A stretch of 59,657 nucleotides of DNA from an uncultured Clostridia bacterium (GCA_904374385.1 CAJFGA010000007.1:1-59657), one strand, 5' to 3'. Shown: positions 36,290-44,543, counted from the first letter of the stretch. A program made the numbers and translations. The notes: generated from the sequence alone by a model not told the origin.

Positions 36290-36340
36290 ATAAAGGCACC
36301 GATACTGACACGAAAAATATGTCAGTATCGGTGCCTTTAT
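36290..36340. terminator. Perfect 21-bp inverted repeat just after tRNA-Ser
   Basis: Arms 36290-36310 and 36320-36340 are fully complementary, with a nine-base loop (36311-36319). It begins one base after the CCA end and so is placed as the tRNA terminator. However, no T-run follows beyond the arm end, and the arms are longer and more perfect than the other terminators here. Confidence 0.6.
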
Positions 36341-36358
36341 CGTTACTCCCCGCCCCGA

Positions 36359-36387
36359 TTGACAACCAAGGCGGCATTTGCTATAAT
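36359..36387 (+). promoter_or_regulatory. Promoter of the DUF2019-like gene
   Basis: A perfect TTGACA (36359-36364) and TATAAT (36382-36387) with 17-base spacing. Confidence 0.85.
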
Positions 36388-36425
36388 AAATTTAAAAATC
36401 GGGCTTCGGGGGAAAGCATCATACC

Positions 36426-36866
36426 ATGCAAAAAAAGAAACACTCCGATCACGACGCAATCGTCGAGCAACTCGCTTCGGATTATATGTCCCTGCGCGAG
36501 ATCAGTAATACCGATCGCATAATGAGCGATGACTACGATCCGAAGGCATCTTTGAAAATCGGCAAGCGGTTAAACAAAAATTTGAAAACGCTCTTACAAT
36601 GCGAGAGCGGCATAGACAAAATGCTGGCACTGCTTGACCACGCATGTCCGCATATACGCTTTTGGGCTGCAAGGCATTTGTATCCCCTATATCCCGAACG
36701 ATGCAGGCAAATCATGCTTGCATATTACAGACATTTGACGAACGAACGGGAACGCATGGAAGTTAAAAAAATTGTTGACGGACTCCAGCAAGGAAGCTGT
36801 GTATTTATACAGCCATTTAAAACACTTTACGGCTGTGAAAATATAACCTTATTAAACAGAGAATGA
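36426..36866 (+). CDS. Small DUF2019/HEAT-like protein
   Basis: A 146-residue, largely helical cytoplasmic protein. The central block HACPHIRFWAARHLYPLYPE (about residues 75-95) matches the recurring motif of DUF2019 and related HEAT-repeat-like proteins, in which a repeat helix carries R-x-W-A-A. Such proteins are often found in variable regions and sometimes act as immunity or scaffolding proteins; no toxin gene is visible beside it. It is monocistronic, with a strong promoter and a bidirectional terminator. Its A+T content looks higher than that of the core genes. Confidence 0.6.
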   Translation: MQKKKHSDHDAIVEQLASDYMSLREISNTDRIMSDDYDPKASLKIGKRLNKNLKTLLQCESGIDKMLALLDHACPHIRFWAARHLYPLYPERCRQIMLAYYRHLTNERERMEVKKIVDGLQQGSCVFIQPFKTLYGCENITLLNRE

Positions 36867-36879
36867 ACATATTCGCAGA

Positions 36880-36908
36880 AAAAAAATCCGTCATCGACGG
36901 ATTTTTTT
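36880..36908. terminator. Bidirectional terminator between convergent genes
   Basis: A 13-bp stem (36880-36892 with 36896-36908) is flanked by A and T runs, between the DUF2019-like and DUF3788 genes. Confidence 0.85.
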
Positions 36909-36934
36909 GACCGATTTGTCTTATAAATAAATTG

Positions 36935-37348
36935 CTACTTTCTGTTCGGTTTTCTTTTGATGCACAGCAGTTTCATAAAATCTTCGAACAAGGCGGCATT
37001 CTTTGGCTCAAACATCATCCATTTACCGTCATGGTACGTCTTCGCGCTGTCGTAAACGGCTTGCGTTTCCTTTGCATAGCGATCTCTGTCCGCCTCAAAT
37101 TTTGCCCTTTCCTCTTTCCCGAAGATGATCATAAATCCGATGCGGTTTTCCCTTGCATAGAGCGAACACAAGGTTTTGCCGCCGCGGCGGTATTTGTACT
37201 CATATTTCCACGCCTTGCCGCCGCTATTCCATAGACGTTCCATATCATAGTTTTCTTCGATGAAAGCGGTTAAATTTCCCCATAGTTCATATAGCGATTC
37301 CCCGACCAAATTTGTCAGTTCTTCCGCAGTTGGCACTGTATTAAGCAT
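36935..37348 (-). CDS. DUF3788 family protein
   Basis: A 137-residue cytoplasmic protein whose sequence follows the DUF3788 pattern. There is an N-terminal helix (LVGESLYELWGNLTAFIEE), a WKYEYKYRRGGKTLCSLYA strand pair near residue 47, and a FMIIFGKEERAKFE segment near 72, all typical of the family's small alpha/beta fold. The family has no assigned biochemical activity. The ATG has AAGGAG six bases upstream. It is a single gene between two terminators. Confidence 0.72.
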   Translation of the reverse strand: MLNTVPTAEELTNLVGESLYELWGNLTAFIEENYDMERLWNSGGKAWKYEYKYRRGGKTLCSLYARENRIGFMIIFGKEERAKFEADRDRYAKETQAVYDSAKTYHDGKWMMFEPKNAALFEDFMKLLCIKRKPNRK

Positions 37349-37413
37349 GGCGGCTCCTTATATAATTTTTTTTCAATTATAACATATAAAAGATATCAGC
37401 GGCAAGTTATCTT

Positions 37414-37445
37414 AAAAAAGTTCGGCAGATTTGCCGAACTTTTTT
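37414..37445 (-). terminator. Terminator of the XRE regulator gene
   Basis: A 14-bp stem (37414-37427 with 37432-37445), with T runs at the ends on both strands, lies just past the XRE stop. Confidence 0.85.
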
Positions 37446-37468
37446 ATAAAACCCCATCCAAATTTATA

Positions 37469-38080
37469 TCAGTCTTTATTCTGCAACCGCTTTTTACACA
37501 TACTGGTTTTTCCGCAAAACGGACAATGCAATCTTCTCTTTGTAAGGGTGTGATAGGCAAGTATATACGCTTTCGCAGTAGGCACAAATCTCTTTCCGCA
37601 ATGCTCGCATTCAAATGAGCCGATGTTAATATCCAAAAACACAAGGATCCCCACGCCGAAAGCGGCGACTAAAAAACCATATATGATCAGGCATATTCTC
37701 AGCCAAACGGCAATTTCGAGAAAACTTGCAAGGGCAATGCAGACGAACAAAACGCTGAAAGTGAGGCAACCGATCAAGACGCAAACAAACATTTTATGTT
37801 GATTGCTTTTTCTTTGTAAAAGCAAAGTTTCCATATGATCTTCGGCCTTTTCTCGATAGCTTTGCTCATTCAGCCGTTCGCCGCTCAATAGTTCGTTGAT
37901 GGATATGCCATACAATGCGCAGAGATTGATCAATAGGCTTGTTTCGGGCAGGCCTCTTCCGTTTTCCCATTTCGATATCGTTTTTTCACTGACATATAAT
38001 TTTTCCGCAACTTCTGCCTGTGTAAACTTTTTTGATTTTCGTTCCTGCGCGAGAAATAAACCAATTTTCTTGTAATCCAT
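37469..38080 (-). CDS. Membrane-bound XRE-type regulator with C-terminal zinc ribbon
   Basis: A 203-residue protein. Residues 5-62 form a Cro/C1-type helix-turn-helix (KFTQAEVAEKLYVSEKTISK). After a short helical linker come two membrane helices (about 95-118 and 126-150). A cytoplasmic treble of cysteines, CEHCGKRF and CPFCGKTS (about 157-193), forms a probable zinc ribbon. A DNA-binding domain fixed to the membrane suggests sensing of envelope or redox signals. A perfect palindrome overlaps its transcription start, which points to autoregulation. It is a single gene, and its targets are unknown. Confidence 0.85.
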   Translation of the reverse strand: MDYKKIGLFLAQERKSKKFTQAEVAEKLYVSEKTISKWENGRGLPETSLLINLCALYGISINELLSGERLNEQSYREKAEDHMETLLLQRKSNQHKMFVCVLIGCLTFSVLFVCIALASFLEIAVWLRICLIIYGFLVAAFGVGILVFLDINIGSFECEHCGKRFVPTAKAYILAYHTLTKRRLHCPFCGKTSMCKKRLQNKD

Positions 38081-38091
38081 TTTATGCCTCC

Positions 38092-38119
38092 GTACAATCA
38101 GATTTGTACCTTTATTATA
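38092..38119 (-). promoter_or_regulatory. Promoter -10 box and palindromic operator of the XRE gene
   Basis: On the minus strand a TATAAT (38119-38114) is followed by a perfect inverted repeat GTACAA-N6-TTGTAC (38109-38092). The repeat covers the predicted transcription start and lies 11 bases before the ATG. Its position fits an autorepression site for the XRE protein. Confidence 0.6.
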
Positions 38120-38208
38120 TGATAAAATCAGACAATAGAAAAGGCTTTTGCGTTCATATTCGCTCTACAAATTTTCCGATTTTCATTTTTCGGCTTAAAT
38201 TCCGTTTT

Positions 38209-38241
38209 AAAAGCCGAGCAGGTCTTCCCTGCCCGGCTTTT
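38209..38241 (-). terminator. Terminator of the esterase-like gene
   Basis: A 14-bp stem with one mismatch (38209-38222 with 38228-38241) and a TTTTAAAA exit on the minus strand, 30 bases after the stop. Confidence 0.8.
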
Positions 38242-38271
38242 ACTCGTCTTTCATCACGCAAGTGCGTATAA

Positions 38272-39657
38272 TTATTTTTGATCTTTTCTTTTGATTAATC
38301 TTACAATCATAAACGTTACGCCCGCGATAACGACGACCGCGGCCACTATGATCGCGACGATTGCACCCGTCGGAAGCCTGTCGGAAAGTTCCGGCTCTTC
38401 AGGCGTAGGGTTCGGTTCCGGTTCACCGGGGTCGGAAGGATCTGGCTCAGATGGTTTAGAGGCAACTGCCGTAACCGTCACTAAAACACTGCCTTGCGGC
38501 AAGGTAAAGGAAAAACTGCTTTCCGCCTTCGTAAAGGAGACTGCTTCCCCATCCACAGCGGAACCGTCCGGCCTTGCAAACACAACCTCAAAATCATAGC
38601 CGTCCGCGATGCGTAGCGTGATTTCTGCCCTATTGCCACCAATTCCCGTCAGGGTGCGCATTTCACCTGAAATGTTCTCTCCATAGGCTATAGCGGCAAA
38701 TGAATTTTCATCCGCCTGCGCTGCTAAAAGTGCATTGCCAAAATTTTTGCCCAACTGTGCCATGGATGCAGCCGTATAGTGATGCCCGTCGGAACCGATC
38801 ACAAGATCATCGTTATCGATAGTAAAAACCCATTCGCATTCTTCCGCAGCAGACATCATCCCGTCACGGATCTTTTGAGCATTACCGAGGGCATAGCTTT
38901 TGGGAATCAGTGCTGTTACGAGAGGAAAATAATCGGGCTGCGGCAAAGAAAGTTCTTCCCCGATAATATTGACTGCAGATTGAAGATCGGACATAAAATC
39001 GATCAGTAATTCCCTATAAACTTCAGCAGAAATATTTGACCACGCGTCGGCTTCTCCCTGCATCCAAGCGATCCCTAAAACAATCGGCGTGTAACCGAGT
39101 TCTTGATATGCTTTCAATCCCGCTTCGACCACCTTCAGCATATTCTCATATGCAAGGCCCGCACGACTGTTCGTTGTAGGATGGTCGGCAAGATAACTTG
39201 GAGATGTCCAACTGCCGTAACGATAGCTCTGCGCGCTTGTATCAGAAGAAATGGCAGTGGGACTAAACGGTGTTCCGCCATACGCACATTTAATAAAAGC
39301 ATATTCTTTTCCTTCTCTATTCCCCGTAACACATGACGCCATCCCCAATTCCGGGCCGATTTTGGTTTCATCAGCCCCCAAGCCGAATTGCACATTCTTT
39401 ACTACAGCCGATGACAGCGGCTGATCATCAGCTATACCGAAATAATAGACGTCATCAAACTCCCTTTGTCCCGGATAGCTCGCGCCCGCCGTGTAGCCAG
39501 CCGCATTGCTTTGACCCGCAATCAGCCAAACATAAAGCGGATTTTCGATAATTTCCCCATCAACGAAATCAGCTCGCGCAAATACAGCTGTCTGGAACAG
39601 TAACCCCGAGGAAAGAACTAGCGCCATAAAGCCAAAAAGAACCGCCGTTTTTTTCAT
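38272..39657 (-). CDS. Cell-surface SASA-domain carbohydrate esterase (sialate O-acetylesterase-like)
   Basis: A 461-residue secreted SGNH-type esterase. An N-terminal signal peptide (1-28) precedes the DUF303/SASA catalytic domain. The nucleophile motif is WLIAGQSNAAGY near residue 46, the WMQGEADAW block near 200, and the Asp-His motif DGHHYTAAS near 292. A small beta domain, a Pro/Glu/Asp-rich linker, one membrane helix (about 433-456) and a basic tail anchor it to the membrane. The family removes acetyl groups from sugars such as sialic acid or xylan. An AAAGGTGG ribosome site precedes the ATG. It is monocistronic, so the substrate cannot be inferred from neighbours. Confidence 0.85.
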   Translation of the reverse strand: MKKTAVLFGFMALVLSSGLLFQTAVFARADFVDGEIIENPLYVWLIAGQSNAAGYTAGASYPGQREFDDVYYFGIADDQPLSSAVVKNVQFGLGADETKIGPELGMASCVTGNREGKEYAFIKCAYGGTPFSPTAISSDTSAQSYRYGSWTSPSYLADHPTTNSRAGLAYENMLKVVEAGLKAYQELGYTPIVLGIAWMQGEADAWSNISAEVYRELLIDFMSDLQSAVNIIGEELSLPQPDYFPLVTALIPKSYALGNAQKIRDGMMSAAEECEWVFTIDNDDLVIGSDGHHYTAASMAQLGKNFGNALLAAQADENSFAAIAYGENISGEMRTLTGIGGNRAEITLRIADGYDFEVVFARPDGSAVDGEAVSFTKAESSFSFTLPQGSVLVTVTAVASKPSEPDPSDPGEPEPNPTPEEPELSDRLPTGAIVAIIVAAVVVIAGVTFMIVRLIKRKDQK

Positions 39658-39786
39658 TTTCAGCCACCTTTCTATTTATTCAATAAATATATTTTAATAT
39701 AAAAAGACAAAATGCGATAGGATAATTTTTTCAAATATTTGTATAATCTTCTCAAAAAGCATGATATAGGATGAGCGGGCAAAAGA

Positions 39787-39824
39787 AAGCCATCATTTCG
39801 TTGCAAGCAATGAAATGATGGCTT
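39787..39824 (-). terminator. Long hairpin terminator of the EFR1 cluster
   Basis: Arms 39787-39804 and 39807-39824 pair over 18 positions with one G-T pair and a two-base loop. TTTCTTTT follows on the minus strand. The rest of the gap 39658-39907 is A+T rich with no gene. Confidence 0.75.
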
Positions 39825-39907
39825 AATATACACGATTCGACCATATAATCCAATATTATGACACACATAGTACTTTATAAAATTGAAGATTTATAAATTT
39901 TTTATAT

Positions 39908-40591
39908 TTATAAGTATAAAACTGTCTCTTTTAACCGACGGCTTTTAAGATACGCCTTCAGTACGGGTCGAACGCGGAAAGAGATCGCCGCTTTCGGGCA
40001 AACCCGCAGACACCTAAGGCAGCGGATACATCTGTGCCCCGCTCTCCCTGCACGCATGGCACCCGTAGGGCATTGCGTTACGCAGCGGCCGCAGCCGTCG
40101 CAGGCGGAAGACCGGATCAGCTTGACGCCCCGCCTGCTCCGCCATGCCGGCAAAAAGTCCGAGAATATATTTTTCGGCGTTTTGGGTATCGATATCTCTT
40201 GCCCGCAAAGCAGCTTTTTGAAGAACGGCTCCAATGCATCGCCGTCAAAGCGAAACCCATCCCGCCGATAAGCATGCTCCGTCGGCACATATGCCCCGGC
40301 TATCACGCGGCCCGCAAAAATTTTCTGCGCCTCGTATAGGACTCTGCCGTAAGAAATACCGCCGAACGTCGCGATCAGCGCCAAATATTTAGCACGCGAT
40401 TCCCTCAAAAAATATTTGACGGGCTTAGGAATATTCTCGCAGTATACGGGAAAGATGAGCAGCGCTCTCTCCCCCTTTCCGCACTTCATCCCTCTTTCGA
40501 CGGAAATCATTCTCGCGCCGAGCCTTTCCGCGCAAAAGGCTGCCACTTCTAAGCTGTGCCCGCTGCCTGAAAAATAATAAACATCGATCAT
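39908..40591 (-). CDS. EFR1 family flavodoxin-ferredoxin protein
   Basis: A 227-residue two-domain electron carrier. The N-terminal flavodoxin-like domain starts with YYFSGSGHSLEVA, an FMN phosphate-binding loop, and continues with FPVYCENIPKPVKYFL and TFGGISYG, as in the EFR1 family. The C-terminal part carries two 4Fe-4S motifs, CDGCGRCVTQCP near 165 and CIRCLRCLRVCP near 188. It probably transfers electrons in the cytoplasm. The ATG at 40591 overlaps the stop of the PP-loop gene as ATGA, so the two are co-translated and may act together. Confidence 0.88.
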   Translation of the reverse strand: MIDVYYFSGSGHSLEVAAFCAERLGARMISVERGMKCGKGERALLIFPVYCENIPKPVKYFLRESRAKYLALIATFGGISYGRVLYEAQKIFAGRVIAGAYVPTEHAYRRDGFRFDGDALEPFFKKLLCGQEISIPKTPKNIFSDFLPAWRSRRGVKLIRSSACDGCGRCVTQCPTGAMRAGRAGHRCIRCLRCLRVCPKAAISFRVRPVLKAYLKSRRLKETVLYL

Positions 40592-41982
40592 TCTTCCCCC
40601 TCTACAAATGCGCGCATCGCGGCGCATTCCGGCAGTTCTTCCAGAGTAAACCCGAGCAAATGTTCCATTTCATATATCGTTTCTTCTCGCGGACGGGCGC
40701 TGCGCCGGCTCGCCAACGCTATTTCAAGCGCACTGAAAGGGATCAGCTTGCTTTTACAGCGATAAAAGCGCAAAAACTGCGAACGATCTTTGCACCTCTC
40801 TATTTTACAGCTCGTATGAAGCGCCTTTTGATCGTCTGCCGGAGCGACCCAGCCGCATTCGCGGCGCAAAATATCCTTCACGCGCTGCCAATCGTATTTT
40901 CCGCCGCAGATTTCGTCCAAATCGATATGTACAAACGCGGGCACTTTACCCGTCCAAGAAGAGCGCCGAATACTCCTTTTGAGGGGAGCCAGTATTTCCG
41001 GCACTTCGCGGATCGCCTTGACCACGCCCGTCACCGGTTCCCCTTGAAAACCGCTGTATTTTTTCACGATATTATCCCCGTATGCCAGCTGCTTCATCGT
41101 CATCAGCGTTTGGATCTGTCCCTGTTTAAGGGGCGGATGCAATGTAAGCAGCCTTCCCGCATTGTACAGCGCCGTAAGAATTTTATTTTTTGCAAAAGTA
41201 TAAGCAAGCTTCGGCGCGATGTGGTTATAATACAGCGCGCGCATCTGCGCCGGCTCATTGCCCGCCATGAAATACGGAACGCGGTTCTCCACCAATTCCG
41301 GATAGAACAGGACATATGCCAGCGAGGGACAGGCACAAGTATTTTCGCTGATCGCATATAATTTGCGATATATTTTGCGCAAATCTTCACGGCTGACTGT
41401 GCGCGCGATAAACTCAACGCGGGGAAACGCCCGTTTCGCCCCCTCGATACTCGCCCTGGCGCTTTCCGACATAAAAGGGATCTCCCATGTAAGCGCCAAA
41501 ACGCGCAACCCCTTTACTTTGGAAAGATAGTAGAGCAGAAAAGCGGAATCTTTGCCGCCCGTATAGAAGAGCGCAACATCGAAGCGGGACTTTTTCGATC
41601 GGGGGATCTCCCCCGCAATGGGCAAAATGCTTTTCAGGGAAGCCGTCTCCTCCTCTGTCTGGCACATCGGACATCGCCCCTGCCCGTCAAACTCCAATCC
41701 GGGAATCATGAAGTCGTTGGCGCAGCATGTCGTACAGAACTGCGCTTCCGACCAATCCTTCGGCACCCGTTTGCGCGCCCCCGCCTCCACGACCTGTACG
41801 CCGAGCAGGTTTTTGAGGATCTTTTTCTCTTCCGCATTTAATTCCTTAGGCAGAGCGCTGACGATCCGCCTCTGCGCCGCCGAAAGGGCAACGCTGTTTC
41901 GAAACATATTTTCACGATTGCGCAGCCCGTAATAGAATAGTTTTTTGCCCTCCAACTGCCAACGGCTCTGCAAATAATACAT
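40588..41982 (-). CDS. PP-loop ATPase of the N-acetyl sugar amidotransferase type
   Basis: A 464-residue protein with a four-cysteine zinc site near residue 88 (FCTTCC, then GRCPMCQ). The spacer reading PGLEFDGQG is typical of N-acetyl sugar amidotransferases (WbpG-like). An adenylating PP-loop FYTGGKDSAFLL follows near residue 140, where most relatives have SGGKDS. The C-terminal 250 residues are long and contain further cysteines. Family members activate a substrate carbonyl as an adenylate and add nitrogen or sulfur. No glutaminase partner or sugar-nucleotide genes are near; instead it is coupled to an EFR1 redox protein. The substrate is therefore open. Confidence 0.75.
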   Translation of the reverse strand: MYYLQSRWQLEGKKLFYYGLRNRENMFRNSVALSAAQRRIVSALPKELNAEEKKILKNLLGVQVVEAGARKRVPKDWSEAQFCTTCCANDFMIPGLEFDGQGRCPMCQTEEETASLKSILPIAGEIPRSKKSRFDVALFYTGGKDSAFLLYYLSKVKGLRVLALTWEIPFMSESARASIEGAKRAFPRVEFIARTVSREDLRKIYRKLYAISENTCACPSLAYVLFYPELVENRVPYFMAGNEPAQMRALYYNHIAPKLAYTFAKNKILTALYNAGRLLTLHPPLKQGQIQTLMTMKQLAYGDNIVKKYSGFQGEPVTGVVKAIREVPEILAPLKRSIRRSSWTGKVPAFVHIDLDEICGGKYDWQRVKDILRRECGWVAPADDQKALHTSCKIERCKDRSQFLRFYRCKSKLIPFSALEIALASRRSARPREETIYEMEHLLGFTLEELPECAAMRAFVEGEE

Positions 41983-42009
41983 TTTTCATCCCCCCCACGA
42001 TCGGGCGCT

Positions 42010-42858
42010 TTACAAACACCCATATATCCGGTACAGCAACTCTATGTCGATCTCCCGCCCCAAGATCGAACAGATCTCGCGCTGCCTCGCATAGAACAGC
42101 TTCGCCAACATCGCGCGCACATCGCTCTTAGTTCCGTAATGGATTTGATTATGACAATTGCTGCACAGACAAAATATATTTTGTTCTCTGTCCAAACTGA
42201 CGCCGAATATATCCGTCATGGACATCGGGATCAGATGATGCGGCTCCATATACAGGCAAGAACCGTTCCTCCTTACAAACGACTGATGCTCCGGATCCAT
42301 TTCGCACAAGTTGCCCGCGCGGTCGAGCGCCCTTTGAGAAACGCGTGGATCGCGCGGATAAATGCGGCCGCCCGACCTCTGAGCGGGCGACCCTTTCGGC
42401 CGCGGCCCCTCAGAGAGCGCGAGAGATTCTTCCCGCGGCGTTTCCGCATGTGAAAGGCTGTCGATCAGCCTTTCGTCCTCCGACCGTTCGCCATCCTCTC
42501 GTCCGCCGATCAGCTTCTGCAAAAACGCCTCCGTATAGAACGTGTTTGCTCCCTGTTGCTCCATAAGCGCCTGCCGGCACAGCTCCTGCAGCCGCTCTTC
42601 CCCTCTCGGCGTGATCTTCCAGATGCCCCGCCTTGCTTCTTCCATGTACCCGCGGCTCACCAAATGCTGCCGCTCAAAGGAAAAATCGTTTCTCCACGCC
42701 TTTTCGTTGCGCGTTCTTCTCACATTGTCATTTTGATCATTTTTATGCCAATAGCCGCATTCGTTGATGTGTTTGAGAACATTGCTCCGCACGCCCCCGC
42801 CGCCCATCTCTTTCAGCGTATACAAAATCACCAGCCACTTTTGATCGTTCTTATTCAT
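42010..42858 (-). CDS. HNH endonuclease with N-terminal Mrr_N-like winged helix
   Basis: A 282-residue nuclease. Residues 1-110 look like the Mrr_N winged-helix domain of restriction enzymes, ending in GIWKITPRGEERLQEL. A variable charged linker precedes the C-terminal HNH domain (about 190-260), which has C-x-M-D at its start, YMEPHHLIPMS with the catalytic histidines, and QNIFCLCSNCHNQIHYG with the zinc cysteines and final histidine. The reading frame and catalytic residues are intact. The ATG at 42858 has GAGGTGG and overlaps the methylase stop as ATGA, so the pair reads as a restriction-modification operon. Its partner methylase is damaged. Confidence 0.85.
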   Translation of the reverse strand: MNKNDQKWLVILYTLKEMGGGGVRSNVLKHINECGYWHKNDQNDNVRRTRNEKAWRNDFSFERQHLVSRGYMEEARRGIWKITPRGEERLQELCRQALMEQQGANTFYTEAFLQKLIGGREDGERSEDERLIDSLSHAETPREESLALSEGPRPKGSPAQRSGGRIYPRDPRVSQRALDRAGNLCEMDPEHQSFVRRNGSCLYMEPHHLIPMSMTDIFGVSLDREQNIFCLCSNCHNQIHYGTKSDVRAMLAKLFYARQREICSILGREIDIELLYRIYGCL

Positions 42859-44353
42859 AGATCTCCACCTCTTTGCCCGCAAAGGATCGGATAGGTGATG
42901 CACTGTTCAATAAAGAGAGCAACAAACTGTTTTAACGCATCGCGCGATCCGCCGTCCTCGGTCCTTTCGCTAAAATCATGGACTGCACGGAGCGTTTCCG
43001 CTATCCTCTCCTGTCCCGCCATCGCGGGATAATAAATATAAATAGCGGACAGACTCTCTCTATTTAAATTGACGCGCGCCGTATAGGCAGGCGATACCCT
43101 TTCGATCTCCCTGCGATAGACAGCACTTCTCATATATGCCGCCAAATACAGCGGAAGCAATTCTTTGGAGACGACGCGCAGCCTCTTGAGATAACTGCCA
43201 AAAACAGCCTTCATATCTTTCATGGCGATGCACCCGCACCCCAGCTGCGCTTTCGTTTCACTGGAACGATTGATGAAAATATCTTCCTTGCAAATCCTGT
43301 ATTTTTGTATTTCCGACGGAAATACTTTCATGCGCGCCGGTAAATCATCCGGTAAAAACAAATGACGGATCACCGTCTTTACATCGGCGGCCATCACGTC
43401 GCCCTCGGTTCGATCCGGGGGCGTCATGCCTCCCGTTATCCGGCACGCTTCTCCCAAGAGGATCCGGTTCCGGTATCGTGGAAGCGGATCTTCTTTCCAT
43501 TGCCGCAAACATTTTACCAGGGTTTCGTCCTCTATACGATCGCACAGCCAGTCGAGTTGAACGATAAAATTCTTTCGGTTTTCTCGGATCGGCTCTATAG
43601 CTATATCCGGAAGCGGCAGATAAAAATTGGGGCTGAGATTATAATCTTTATGCTTTATCTCCTCTAAAGCCGCGATGGCATACCAATCCCCCTGCCGCGG
43701 CAGCTGTCCCGCACGATACCTCTGCACCGTATCTATCAGTTTATTTAGATCTGCCTCTGCATGGTCCGTCTTTCCTTTTAAATCAAATTTGGATGCATCC
43801 GCAAATAAAACCGTATCCTCTTTCCTGTTCTTGCGCAGCGCCCATAGGCAGCAAGAAATTTTTGTACCCACAAAAACCCCTTCCGGAAGTTCAATGATTG
43901 CCTCAACGAGGCGGTCGTACAAAAAGCCGCACCGAATGGGCTGTTCTCGGCTGTTTTTTGTCGTCAGCGAACCGTTCGGCATGAGGACACATGCGCATCC
44001 GTCGTCTGCAAGATGTTCAAGGATGACTTGCAGCCAAACGTAATTTGCGTTGGAATCGGGCGTACCTGCCGATCACGCAAAAAAGCATTCATCTTGCATA
44101 GAGTATAGGACGATTTTTCCTTCGTCTGCCCATAAAGCGAAACATCCTTTTGACAGAGCATAGAAGCCGCCGTCAGCAACATCGCACCGGAACCGCAGCA
44201 CGGATCATAAATTTCATCGGTGTCAGCATCCAATATACGCGCCATCATCTCGACGATTTTCTTCGGAGTATAGTATTCATAAGTCTTGGCACTCTCTTTC
44301 GAGGCAACACTGCGCATCTGCTTCAAATTGACATCTTCTCTACTGTCCTTCAT
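42855..44353 (-). pseudogene. N6-adenine DNA methylase with recognition domain, internally deleted and frameshifted
   Basis: The 5' frame (44353 to about 44070) reads the YEYYTPKKIVEMM and SAM-binding DPCCGSGAMLL motifs, then CKMNAFLRDR. The rest lies in another frame, resuming near 44066 as GTPDSNANYVW and running through MPNGSLTT to a target-recognition-like region of about 220 residues. Intact relatives have some 50-60 residues between these points, including the catalytic NPPF/Y motif. That motif is in no frame here. The 5' frame stops at 43964 and the 3' frame has a stop just upstream of the join. The gene keeps a promoter and a ribosome site (AAGG before the ATG at 44353). I infer a deletion that killed the methylase. 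Confidence 0.82.
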
Positions 44354-44383
44354 AAACGGCAAACCTTTCAATTCGTTTTATTT

Positions 44384-44412
44384 ATTATAATATAGATTGA
44401 AGAAGATTGCAA
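44384..44412 (-). promoter_or_regulatory. Promoter of the methylase-HNH cluster
   Basis: TTGCAA (44412-44407) and TATAAT (44389-44384) with a 17-base spacer on the minus strand, with transcription expected near 44377. The remaining gap to 44543 shows no gene I can support. Confidence 0.65.
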
Positions 44413-44543
44413 GAGGTAACAAAATATTGCCGCAATTCTTTGCGCATCGGTATAGCCCTCTGTTGCCCGAGAGACAATCTGCGGAGTTTATTAAAAAAAT
44501 ATTCGCCGCCGCATCAGCGACAGCGAATGTGATCTTTTTTCTT

